Shown here piece after piece: positions 54,291-64,000 of a stretch of 64,000 bases of DNA. The notes beneath the pieces were generated by a model. The model was not told the DNA's origin. It ran no database searches and saw nothing but the letters and a program-made list of their open reading frames with translations. The number at the start of each line of letters is the position of its first letter. Positions within the stretch are counted from its first letter, which is position 1. The translations under genes and the position numbers were made by a program. Location: assembly GCA_015039365.1 (NCBI GenBank), contig WION01000080.1, positions 1 to 64,000 on the forward strand, in the 5' to 3' direction. Source of the DNA: Amanita rubescens (Eukaryota > Basidiomycota > Agaricomycetes > Agaricales > Amanitaceae).

Positions 54291-54720
54291 AGTGCCCCAA
54301 TCAAGCTTTGGTATTTTGCAAATATCTCAAGTTTGAGTTTATTTAGCTTCACCATTCTTATATGACCTGGATCACATGATTTTTCCGCATTTTTTAAGAT
54401 TTTTTGCAGACTTTTCAAATTTCACACACAAAGCATCTGAAAAAGTATTTTGCAAATATCTCAAGTTTGGGCTTGTTTGGCTTTACCATTTTTGTATGAC
54501 TGGAATCACATGATTTTTCTGTATTTTTTAAATATTTTTTGGGATTTTATTGTGGATGTAGACAATTCCAAATAGTGCCAAATAGTGACAAACTGACTGG
54601 CCATATGTATATAAGACCCTGCCACTTCCTCAGTCTGAGGACTGAGCTTGGACTCCGAGCTGAGTCCTAGGACTACTCAGATTGAGCTTGGAGTCTGAGA
54701 ATCTTAGGGGGGGGAGAGTA
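54291..54720. mobile_element. Right fragment of a G-rich-ended element
   Basis: Contains two tandem copies of ATTTTGCAAATATCTCAAGT...CATGATTTTT (54310-54400 and 54449-54550) also present near 47830 in inverse orientation. Then CATATGTATATAAGACCCTG and the end GGGGGGGGAGAGTAAAGTG. Confidence 0.5.
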
Positions 54721-57700
54721 AAGTGCTCCTTGTTTCCATCTACAACACTAACCACCCATCCAGTTTGTATTTTCTCACCATCCAATGCATCCTTCACCTC
54801 CCTGGCATGTTTTTCATTCATACAGACCACTGCCATGTCCACTCGTTCATCTTATAATGCAGTAAGTGGGTAGTTTCACCTCATTTCTGCCTACAACGCT
54901 AACTACTACTTCACTACAAAGATCCCATTCATATTAGGATGTGCATGTCATCAATTCCAATACTAACAACTATGAACAAGCACTTGGACTAATGTGCTTT
55001 ACTTGGCCTGTATGGGCCGCCACTCCATGCGGCAAGTCCGAGGCCCAGGTGAGTGGTGGCTGTGCTGTTTGTTCCAGCATGGCAAGTCACGTCTCGGGAA
55101 TTACCAGCACTTAAGTGTCCATTACAAAATCCCTCAGTGATGTGGACAAGATAAGACTGAAGCCTCTTTACATTTGGCCTCAGAATATGTTTTACATGTA
55201 CCATAATAAATCAACTTCTTCCAATGCTTCATCAACTAATTTCAACTGCCTTCCACTGCATTATGCATAGCCACCTTATACATACAACTTTTCTCCTTCT
55301 CTTGTATTAGCATCACTGTTGAACAAACATTTCTAGCCTACAATGTATTGGCATCACAAATTCACCTGGCATGCCACCCAACCTTCCCTCACATGGCACT
55401 TACATTTTGATTCTTTACTAAACACCTTTTGGCATGTTTGGCATGCATGCACAAAATCACTTGGCCTGTCACATAGCCTGCTACTTCGTGCAGCATCCCC
55501 ATGATGTATTCAAAAAAAAGGGAAAATACCACACCTGTTTAGATGAGTTTATCTCACTATTAACATACTTGAATAAATACATCTTGTAGAGGAGTTCTGG
55601 TTTGTGACTGTGTGGGCTCTGGCTAGCTGAGAACATGGGGTTGGATGACTTCTGTGCTAGTGCAAATGTAAGCATAGTCTGATGCCAGGTCAAAACTCAT
55701 ACCCTTTAGGGTGGGCACTGCTGGATCATCAATCATTGTCCTCAGAATTCTTTGCAGTGTTCTCTGTTTATGGAAGATCCATGTCCTGCATGTAGGGCAT
55801 GAAAGGCATCTCATCTCATCCTGAGGGAGTCACCGTTGGTGTTACTGTTGTTATACTCTTACCTCCCACAATGTCAAACTGAGTGTTAATTAACCCACTA
55901 CTTATGTATGTAGTGGGAATGAACCAAACCTTCTCATTTATACAAGATGTTGTTTGATGGTGGGGTCATTCTTGTTTGATATGGTTAGTTGTCTAAACTC
56001 TTCTGTGCAGCTTGTTCTAAATGATCTTCCTTTTCAGTTCTATATACTACTTGGCAGGTGTGGGCTGCCAAGATCCAAGGCCATTTTTTTTAAAAAAAAG
56101 GCCTGTATATAGTATAGCTAGTTATAACATCTTGATGAATCAACCAAAGCACACATTGTAGTAAAGCGAGGTGATGAGCTTGCCAAGTCACGGCTCGGCA
56201 ATTGCCATTGTCTTAGAATTGCATTACAGAATCCCTGCAAATCTGGGGTTATATAAACTGAGCAAACATGAGAATTCAGTTGTAGGTGTTACCATTATGG
56301 GGCCTCTCACATTTGTCATGGCACATGTGATGTAGGGTGGAATGAAAAGTACCTAGGCATTGATCCATAAAAAGCAATGGTGAAGACTTGCACAAGGCCA
56401 TCTGCATGGTGGGGGGGGAGAGTTTGTGGTGTCATCAGTGTATTTTTGAGTCCCTTGAAGCACTTCAACAGGGTTCAGATGCTGGAGATTCAAGTGCCAT
56501 GATGGGTAGCATGCAGGACATATCAGGGTGACAGGCCTGAGCCTGTCTCGCGAGCCACATCTACGCTGTAACGTCGAGTATACAACATTTGATTCTGTTA
56601 CACTGCTGATACCAACTTTTATGCTATGTTTCTGACTCTGGCTTGTGTGAGACTCCGGCCCCTGGTGTTCACCAAAAATCTGGCTATATGAATGGCACCA
56701 GTGTCTCCACGTTCTCTCTGAGTGCCTCAGTATACTTTTTCAAATGCATTGACCATGAGCATACTATATGCTGTGTGTTGGCGATGTCATGTGCACTCTG
56801 ACATTATATAAAAACGGGTGCAAAGTTGAGCAGAAATTGGCCACTCAGTATAATGCAAGAATAACATGATCATCGATCAGGTTGCACTTGAGTATCTCTG
56901 GAGGGATAATTTGGAGTCAAGGAAACAATCATAGAGGTACTGATGGTTGTAGTCTGGCTGAGGGCAGGTTGGCATGCTTGGCATGGGGGGAACCAGTGAG
57001 CAGTTGGTGGGGTCACACTTGTGGAGAGATGAGGAGGTGTCTGTGAGGGGCATGTACTGTGTGCACAAACTGTGAAGGTGACATGGTGCTTGAAGCAGAG
57101 GTGCAAGTATTAGGAGTAGTATGTCATATTTATGCTGGCCATCCACTGGCACAGAGTTACTAGAGGTAGTGCTACAGTAGTACACTGTGACTCCCCTCGG
57201 ATCACCAGCACTCAGATCAGGATTGAAAACACTCCTTCCTTTTGGAGTACTCTTAAACAATGTCAGCATTTTCTAAGTAGACATAGTGACAATGGCATGA
57301 CCACAATACAATACTTCCACATCCGTAAAGGCTGCCAGATGTTGGAGAGCAAACACTTGCAGATCCATAAACTGACAAGCTGCACTGAATCAATACTAGT
57401 GAAATACCTCAAATAACTCAATAAGGAAACCCTGAGGCTGTGCACTGGAGCCTGCAATTTCTTATGAAGTGGTCAGTGACAACATTATGGTTGCTATTAA
57501 TCCTGTTTCTTAGCATTGCAATGGATGATTCCACAGGATCACCTGTGCGCATACAAAGGGGTGTCATTGCTGATCCCAGACAAAGGACTCTGCAAGTGTG
57601 CCTGCACAAAGGGCCAGTGATGCGCAACCACAGCAGACCCCAACCTTTAAGCCCTCAAAAACAAAAGTGCTTGGCATATAGGAGACAACAAGAATTAATC

Positions 57701-58540
57701 AAAAGACCACAGATTGTGCCATCTAGTACTTTTGCTGTTTCACCCACCTTGCTCGTTCCAGCTCACTCACTCAATCTTCCAACTCACTTGCTCAGTCCTT
57801 CCAGCTCCCTCACCCGGTCTTTCTAAATTCTCTCTCACCCAGTCGCCCACCTTGCTCCTTCCACTAGTTCATTCAACTTCAGCTTCTTGTGGCTTGCTCA
57901 CCCCCTTCTTGTTTCTCTCTCACCCACTCCTTGCTCTCGCCCACTGTTTGCACCACCCCCTCTCTACCAGACTCTCATTTTCTGGCCCAGGCTCACTCCT
58001 TGTGGCTCTCTCATGGTCCCTCTGGCTTTCTCGTGACATTGAAAACCAATAACTTCCCAACACAACCATAGTCCTCCCTCTGGCTTTCTCGCCTGCTCTT
58101 TCCCACTTGCTCCTGCCTTCTGCCCACTCTCTACCATACTTAATCATCTTGCTCCCTGTAGCTCTCTCTCACACTCCTTCTGACTCTCCTTCTGAATCTT
58201 ATTTCCTTGCCATCAACTTGGCATTGCAACTCAAGTACTCATGGCTGTATCATGATTATGTATGTGTCACACAAGTATGGGCAATCTTCAAGTAGCCCTA
58301 ACACATAAGCTCTATTCTGCATCTGCTAGTTTATATCAAACATATGATTCACTCACTTCCAAAATCCCAACCCACTCACATGTTGTGACACAATCGCATG
58401 CCATCATGTTTATCAGTAACCTATTAGATATGATGTATACATACAAACTTCAGTTGAAGTGAAATTACAATTGTAACTACAATAGTACACAATACACCCA
58501 TTTCTATTTGAAAAAAAAAAGAGAAAACTTTGGCCTTGGA
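54721..58540. other. Gene-poor interval
   Basis: About 3.8 kb with only short ORFs lacking family resemblance. Two related segments occur (about 55070-55140 and 56180-56260, sharing GGCAAGTCACG.CTCGG.AATT.CC and CATTACA.AATCCCT),  perhaps repeat relics. Positions 57680-58170 are strongly pyrimidine-rich simple sequence (CTCACTC, CTTCCA), which creates a spurious 128-codon ORF. Confidence 0.5.
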
Positions 58541-58548
58541 CATGGAGC

Positions 58549-58990
58549 TCTTTACACTCCCCCACTCAGTCCTTCAGGACTCCTCAATAGTTCCAGACTC
58601 CACAGGGAGTCCTCAGGGAGTCCACAGGGATTTTTGAGGACTGAGCCAGAACTTTTGCACTCAAATGTGCCAGTACTTTCAATGGACTCCTCATATAGTC
58701 CCTGTAAATGATGAGGAGTCCCGGACTCCACAAGGACTTTCAGCACAAGGAGTCCTCAGGAGTCCACAATGATGCCTGATTCCCATGGTCATGTGACAGG
58801 CCACTTGGTCTGTGCACCAGCCCACAGGTATCTATAAAGAAGGGAACAATGGCCTGAGAAAGGCACCCGCTGACTCAGCTGACTAATCTTGACTAATCGC
58901 TGACAAATTATTTATGTAAGCTAATTCTGTGTGATCTGCGTGACTGTGTGAAATCTCTTGCTTCCCCTCCAGTTTCTTCTGTCCCCCACA
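58549..58990 (+). mobile_element. Left end of C-rich-ended element with promoter block
   Basis: Begins CTTTACACTCCCCCACTCAG, contains repeated AGTCCTCAGGAGTCCACA motifs, GTCATGTGAC and CCACAGGTATCTATAAAGAAG. It provides an uninterrupted counterpart for 38243-38386 + 43567 and lies upstream of the Helitron leader. Confidence 0.6.
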
Positions 58991-59000
58991 TATTACATGC

Positions 59001-59395
59001 TTAAAATTCCAAAATATGTATGTGAAACTGTACATCTGCCTCTGATACTGTCATCTAATGTTTGTGACACAGTAGCATCTACATTTTGGTGTGCTTTATT
59101 TATCTATCTATTTTTGTAGATTGATTTGATAAGGTCTTAGTCATTGATCTACACCTTTTCTAAAATTCAAAAATAAATCTGAATAATGTTTGTAAAATGT
59201 AGGTCTGCCTTTGATGCTGTTATCTGATGTTTTTGCCCAGTGACTTCACATCATCTTGGTGTCACCACATTCTAAGTGTATAAAATCCAATTAAAATCTA
59301 AAAAATGTATGTAAAATAGTAGAGCTGCCTCTGACTCTGTTGTCTGATGTTTTATCACAGCCACTACATTATTTTGGCATTTCTACACACCACAA
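59001..59395 (+). repeat. Three imperfect tandem repeats in Helitron leader
   Basis: Units of about 110-150 bp starting AAAATTCCAAAATATGTATG, AAAATTCAAAAATAAATCTG and AAAATCCAATTAAAATC, each followed by CTGCCT[C/T]TGA...CTGTNATCT[A/G]ATGTTT and a CACAG/CCCAG. They resemble degenerate copies of one 5' leader segment, possibly intron-like. Confidence 0.6.
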
Positions 59396-59415
59396 TCAGA
59401 AATGTATAGAAATAT

Positions 59416-61290
59416 TTGATTCAGACACACTTATCTAATATAGATCATTGCTACAGGTCTAGGCCTACTACTCCTGAAGCTGAGCGTCAAAATACACGTG
59501 CTGCATCACGGATGCATCAAATTGAGAATATGACTGATCCTGATCATCGCCGCAGTCAAGCAAGGCTTCGTAGACAGCCTGTTTTGCCTCAGGGCATTGA
59601 ACAGCCATATTTTGGTCAAAATCTGGCTCCTCAGATTCCAGAAGTGCATATACCTGAGAATATAGATGCTCCCAGGCAACATCCTATGCCTGTCATTCCT
59701 CCTTTGCCAGCTAGGAGAGGAAGAGGTAGACCTAGACACATTGGTCAAAATCTGGCTCCTCAGATTCCAGAAGTGCATATACCTGAGAATATAGATGCTC
59801 CCAGGCAACATCCTATGCCTGTCATTCCTCCTCTGCCAGCTAGGAGAGGAAGAGGTAGACCTAGACACATTACTGGACCAAGAAATATTTTGTCTGGGCC
59901 TCAGGCTAATGCAGATCTCAACAATGTCCACAGGGGACAAATTGCCCACAGAGAACATGCTGAAACTTATAGACAAGCTTTGGAGCAAGAAAGACTTAGA
60001 ATCCAAGCTTTGGAAGCTGAGCAGCAGGAGAGACAAAGACAGGCTTTGATATTGCAGCAGTTGCAGGAAGCTGAGCAGCAGGAAAGGCAAAGACAGGCAC
60101 TGATGTTACAGCAGTTGCAGGAACAAAGAGACAGAGATTTACAAGCCAGGTTGCATGAGGAGCAAAGGCAAAGGGAGGCTGAAATACAAAGGCAACTTGC
60201 TTTGGAATTGGAAAACCTAAATGATGGTATAGATGAGTTTCAACCACCAGAAGCCAATGCTCAAGTCAGAAATTTTATACATGATCAATGGAGAGCAGAG
60301 CATGAAAGAGAGCTTGATCCTGATTTGAATGACATTGACTTTGATGAATTTGATGTTGATGATTGGCAAAGACTGGATGATGCCATTGCTCAGGCTTTTC
60401 CTCTGAATGAGCAGCAAGAACAGGAAGCAGCTGATGTTTATGGAGAGAACAGGAGATTTGAAAATCAGGTCAGAAGAGAAATGCAAAATCATCAGGATGA
60501 TGTTCCTGATTGGCCTCAGAGAGACCCCCAAGATCTTCCCAAAGCCAGAAGACCATATGTAGATCTTCAGCCAAATGAAGTCCATAGTTTGGGTCCAATG
60601 AATGTTATTTGTGCTCATTGCAATGCCTTGCATTGGGACTGTGAAAAGCTGTCTTCTTCGACTGCCAGAAACCCAAAATTTGGCAGCTGCTGTTTGCAAG
60701 GTCAAATTCAACTACCTCCATTGAGAGAGCCTCCCAGAGTCCTTAGAGATATGCTCTGTGGTATTTCCCCTCACTCAAAAACATTTAGGCAAAATATTCG
60801 CCAATACAATGCTGCATTTGCATTCACTTCTTTAGGAGTAAAAATTGATCATGCTGTCACTAATGCTCCTGGACCATATTCATTTCGTATTCATGGGGAA
60901 TTACATCATCATGCAGGTGCTTTGCTTCCACAGGAGAATCAGCCACCACGCTATGCACAGATCTATATTCATGATGATGCTGAGACTCAAGTGAATATGA
61001 GAACGGCAAATAATCCTCAGCTACAGCCAATTATTATGACTGAGTTGCAAGCAATGATTCATGAGACACATCCTTATGTTGCTCTCTACAAATCAGCACA
61101 TCAAATTATGGCTGAAACACCTCCTGATCAACGGCAAAATGTTCGAATGATATTACGTGCTGATAGAACTCAAGATAGAAGACGATATAATTTGCCAACT
61201 GCCAGTGAAATTGCTGCTGTGATTCCAGGAGATGGTTCTGAAGAGGTTTCTGATCATAGAGATGTTGTTGTGCGTCTTCAAGGTGGTGGC
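59416..61290 (+). pseudogene. Helitron Rep/helicase, N-terminal part
   Basis: The N-terminus is Arg/Gln-rich, with a perfect-frame duplication of a 43-residue unit (GQNLAPQIPEVHIPENIDAP...). A Gln/Glu/Arg coiled coil with EAEQQERQRQAL twice follows. Then comes the Helitron_like_N domain: CAHCNALHWDCEKLSSS, RNPKFGSCCLQGQIQLPPL, FRQNIRQYNAAFAFTSLGV, PGPYSFRIHGELHHHAGALL, YAQIYIHDDAE and YNLPTASEIAAVIPGDG. The HUH endonuclease and SF1 helicase domains that would follow are missing, because a gypsy LTR begins at about 61292. The listed first codon is TTG; the coding exon probably starts after an AG near 59456. The element replicates by rolling circle in complete relatives. Confidence 0.9.
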
Positions 61291-61294
61291 CTGC

Positions 61295-61776
61295 TGTCAA
61301 GCCCCTGTTTTACTCCTTGATACACCACATGCTTTGTGCATGTACTGACTCATGTACCCTATACCCACTGACGTAGTATGACTCATACCCTGTACCCAAT
61401 GACTCATACCCTACGCCCCGAGTAGTATATAAGTAGCGTATATTGTAGTACATACCCTAAGCAACAAGCTAGTCTTTCCTTGGACAGCTCGGAGCTCCCC
61501 TCTTGACTTTGCCCTGACTCTTGACGAGTCTTGTATTCGCCCTCGCTACCTGACACTGTCGGTAGTATCTACGAGTGATTGAGTCTTGTGTTGTGTAGCC
61601 TGTCTAAGGCTCGTGACATAAGCTTGTTGCTTTTCTTCACACCACTCACCACGAATTTCCTACGGATCTTCCTTGCTATCGCCCTGATAGCGCACCTCAC
61701 ATACCTCTATCTTGTAGCAGTCTATATTGCACAAGTACATCAACAATTCTACACAACCCCAAACACACGTTAAACC
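61295..61776 (+). promoter_or_regulatory. Gypsy 5' LTR and leader
   Basis: LTR start is probably TGTCAAGCCCCTGTTTTAC, interrupting the Helitron frame after RLQGGG. Repeated GACTCATACCCT motifs precede GAGTAGTATATAAGTAGCG, a TATA candidate (about 61432). The 3' limit of the LTR and the primer-binding site could not be placed. Confidence 0.6.
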
Positions 61777-63114
61777 ATGGCCCTACCAGCTGCGCTCACC
61801 GCCATCGCGCTGGCAGGTTTCACTTACATCATGAGACGAAACAGGATACAGGTTGTCCAACCAACCTTCGACGAACATGGAAATATCATCGGAGCAACCT
61901 CAGCAACGGCCGTACCCACAATGGAAACTATCGCAACGGAAACCGAAGATGCAACTATCGCTGCTGCAGCAATGGGAGCGAATATTGCAAATGTAATAGG
62001 ACAACTACGGCAACAAAACGAAAATTTCCAACGGCAATTGCAGGAACAACAACAGGAGTTTGAAAGACAACTCGGACGAGAACGGAGAGCCGCAGAAAGA
62101 GCCGACAGAGACGCCGACAGACTAAGGACACGACCACCGGAATTAAAAATCGAACCTCCAGAACACTACGAAGGCGAACCAGTGGAAATCGATTCATGGC
62201 TCAGGAGGATGAACTACTATTTCGTCCAAGTAAGATTAACGGACGATATCGCACGGGTTACATACGCAATCCAACGAATCAGGAAAGGAAAAGGAAACCG
62301 GGCATCGAATTGGGCAAACGGGAAAATAGGAGAAATTGCACAAAACGATGAAGAAAGGATTCGATTTGCAGCAACTTATCCCGGACGAACCTGTACGCAT
62401 TATCAAGCGTGCACGGAAGTACCAGCAGAAGCAGCAACAGGTGACCATCCAGAATGGGAAAGATATGAATTCATTCACAAACCGCCCTTCACAAATTGGA
62501 ACGCATTCGCAGAAGAAGCAAGACAATACTTCTTAACGACGGAAACACGCGACGAAGCCATAAAGAAACTCCGGGAGTTGAAACAAGGAGATAAGACCAT
62601 CGAAGAATACATTATCGAATTCAAAGGATGGGCCCAACTCTCAGGCTTCGACGAAATCGCCTTAATCGACCAATTCAAAAAAGGTGTTAAAGTTGGAGTA
62701 GGAAGGAGAGTCATCGAATTAGGAAATCCCGGAGACGGCAGCGCGCCAGGACAACTTCAAGCCTGGTACACAAGAGCAACGGAAATAGAAAAACAATTCC
62801 GGGAAGCCGAAAGGTACTATGGGAAAAGAGAATTCAAAGTTACAAGGACGAATGCACAAGCCGGGCCGAGCCAACCAAAAAAGGAAACAATCATGGTCAA
62901 AGTTAAAGACGAAAATGCAATGGATGTAGACCAAACCCCGACAACACGACCTCCGCCAAAGTGTTACAACTGCGGAAAGATCGGTCACATTGCGAAATAC
63001 TGCAAAGGAAAAACCGTGATTAGAAGGCAAGCGGTGGGAGACTACTTCGGAGCAATGACCGAAGCAGAAAAAGCAGAAATGAAGGAAAAATTGGGTTTTG
63101 CCAAGGATCAGTGA
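61777..63114 (+). CDS. Gypsy gag with zinc knuckle
   Basis: The ORF has 445 intact codons starting MALPAALTAIALAG (ATG in ACCATGG). Features in order: a short hydrophobic N-terminus, an Ala-rich stretch, a Gln/Glu/Arg coiled coil (QQNENFQRQLQEQQQEF), a retrotransposon gag domain (HYEGEPVEIDSWLRRMNYYF, EARQYFLTTETRDEAIKKLR, LKQGDKTIEEYIIEFKGWAQ) and a CCHC knuckle CYNCGKIGHIAKYC. The tail ends AEMKEKLGFAKDQ. No internal damage is seen, which suggests a young insertion. Its stop TGA (63112-63114) overlaps the GTG at 63111 of the next ORF. Confidence 0.92.
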   Translation: MALPAALTAIALAGFTYIMRRNRIQVVQPTFDEHGNIIGATSATAVPTMETIATETEDATIAAAAMGANIANVIGQLRQQNENFQRQLQEQQQEFERQLGRERRAAERADRDADRLRTRPPELKIEPPEHYEGEPVEIDSWLRRMNYYFVQVRLTDDIARVTYAIQRIRKGKGNRASNWANGKIGEIAQNDEERIRFAATYPGRTCTHYQACTEVPAEAATGDHPEWERYEFIHKPPFTNWNAFAEEARQYFLTTETRDEAIKKLRELKQGDKTIEEYIIEFKGWAQLSGFDEIALIDQFKKGVKVGVGRRVIELGNPGDGSAPGQLQAWYTRATEIEKQFREAERYYGKREFKVTRTNAQAGPSQPKKETIMVKVKDENAMDVDQTPTTRPPPKCYNCGKIGHIAKYCKGKTVIRRQAVGDYFGAMTEAEKAEMKEKLGFAKDQ

Positions 63115-63986
63115 AGGATAGTCCCTCTTCATTGATCCCCGAACAATGTATTTACGAATCTTTAGTACCTTCCGAATATGTATCCCTTGAATCGATAATA
63201 TACGAGGTGAAACAAAAGGAAGGAAAGATTCGAAATACATCAATAAGGGACAAAGCAAACAAACTTAGAAACTCATCATCCGCATGGATGATAAGACAAT
63301 TATGGAAATACCCGGATCAAGGAGTTACACAATTACGGACATTTGCGCACCAAACCTTCAGGGAACAAATTGATGAAGAACTAATCAATAAAATCAATAA
63401 TCTTGAAGAAGAAACGGCGATCTGGTATCTACGAAAACTCAGAGAACCGCAATGGATCGGAGCATCAGGACACAGAGAAATGGACATCCGAGTCATTCTC
63501 ACCACCCTGGATACGGAAGAAAGCTTCGACACCATAGCATTAATCGACAGTGGATGTATGATGTCGGCAATATCCAAGCAGTTTGTCGAGGAACACAAAA
63601 TCAATACGACCAAATTACCACGAGCAATAACCGCGACAAATGCCGACGGAACATTAAACGTCGGAGGAAAGATAACGGACATGGTCACAATCAGGATGAG
63701 AATATACGACCATGAAGAAACATTAGAACTAGCGGTGGTAAATATTGGGAAGAAAGACGTATTCTTAGGACACGACTGGCTGGAACATCATAATCCAGAA
63801 ATCGAATGGCAAAAAGCTCAAATACGGTTTTCAAAATGTCCAGGAGAATGTTACGAAGAATCATGGGTCAGGGAACCAGAAGACGAGATCGATCAGTACA
63901 ACCCAGAAGAAGATAGAATACTAGCCATCGATATCGACCGGCCCGAATTCATACGACATGTCAACCTCCCTTGGATAAAAGTATGA
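63111..63986 (+). CDS. Gypsy aspartic protease ORF
   Basis: The ORF has 291 codons in the -1 frame relative to gag. It contains the retropepsin site TIALIDSGCMMSAISKQF and a later LGHDWLEHHNPEIEWQKAQI, the typical protease end before reverse transcriptase. The ORF ends at TGA 63984-63986 in the tetranucleotide ATGA, so a new ATG (63983) opens the next frame (MSQVKL...) at the window edge. The reverse transcriptase is presumably beyond 64000. The true start (GTG, frameshift or reinitiation) is not determined. Confidence 0.85.
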   Translation: MKDSPSSLIPEQCIYESLVPSEYVSLESIIYEVKQKEGKIRNTSIRDKANKLRNSSSAWMIRQLWKYPDQGVTQLRTFAHQTFREQIDEELINKINNLEEETAIWYLRKLREPQWIGASGHREMDIRVILTTLDTEESFDTIALIDSGCMMSAISKQFVEEHKINTTKLPRAITATNADGTLNVGGKITDMVTIRMRIYDHEETLELAVVNIGKKDVFLGHDWLEHHNPEIEWQKAQIRFSKCPGECYEESWVREPEDEIDQYNPEEDRILAIDIDRPEFIRHVNLPWIKV

Positions 63987-64000
63987 GCCAAGTCAAACTT

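Noticed and set aside
55060..56260. tRNA-derived SINE
   Set aside because: Two related segments share about 60 bp, but no convincing A-box/B-box pair or tRNA fold could be read by eye.
57440..57826. 128-codon ORF with a hydrophobic segment near its start, resembling a secreted protein
   Set aside because: Second half is pyrimidine-rich simple sequence; no homologous motif, no intron signals, and the composition matches the surrounding noncoding DNA.
59506..60711. Long minus-strand ORFs (194 and 164 codons) opposite the Helitron gene
   Set aside because: Antisense shadows of the repetitive Gln/Glu/Arg coding region; peptides are Leu/Ser/Phe-rich.

Overview
The window looks like transposon-dominated DNA from an Agaricomycete (mushroom-forming basidiomycete). 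This rests on the short (about 35-60 nt) GT-AG introns with CTAAC/CTAAT-like branch sites and on protein families common in these fungi: mariner and hAT transposases, Helitron, copia and chromodomain gypsy elements, DUF6589, RecQ-like helicase, alpha-kinase and 2OG-Fe(II) dioxygenase-like proteins. I see no convincing intact single-copy host gene, and I identified no rRNA, tRNA or CRISPR. Genus-level identity is not claimed. Layout: 1-2.1 kb holds an array of small stem-loops, a possible copia LTR with primer-binding site, and a segment repeated in inverse orientation at 9.6-10.0 kb. At 2.8-4.8 kb lies a decayed multi-exon gene of unknown function, split by a solo LTR. A mariner relic (5.0-6.1 kb) and a decayed copia element (6.2-9.7 kb, itself hit by a solo LTR) follow. 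A tyrosine-recombinase-like gene (10.9-14.9 kb) is cut in two by a 3.1-kb TA-flanked mariner-type element that carries a minisatellite. A nearly intact minus-strand copia element occupies 15.8-20.2 kb, followed by a LINE-ORF1-like relic (20.6-21.7 kb) and a sparsely coding stretch to 24 kb. The region 24.3-34.5 kb is a nest of elements rearranged by an apparent inversion. A hAT element inserted in a mariner, which had inserted in a small subterminal-repeat element, now lies in two halves (25.5-27.5 kb and 31.4-34.5 kb). Undoing one inversion of about 7 kb rejoins all three elements, with an 8-bp hAT target duplication and a TA mariner target. Next come alpha-kinase and dioxygenase relics (35.7-38.1 kb). 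A 5.2-kb block at 38.4-43.6 kb is bounded by TIR-like ends and 8-bp duplications and carries a RecQ-like helicase pseudogene. A DUF6589 gene follows (44.5-47.0 kb) and shares an upstream leader repeat with the helicase. The rest is C-rich-ended repeats, gypsy and chromovirus pieces (50.0-53.4 kb), a gene-poor interval (54.7-58.5 kb), a truncated Helitron (59.4-61.3 kb) and the apparently intact 5' part of a gypsy element (61.3-64 kb) with two successive 4-nt ORF overlaps. Almost every gene belongs to or has been broken by a mobile element, so there is no evident metabolic or operon-like cooperation. The recurring theme is nesting, with several insertions readable from target-site duplications and restored reading frames. 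All assignments come from reading the sequence and knowledge of families; no database search was run.
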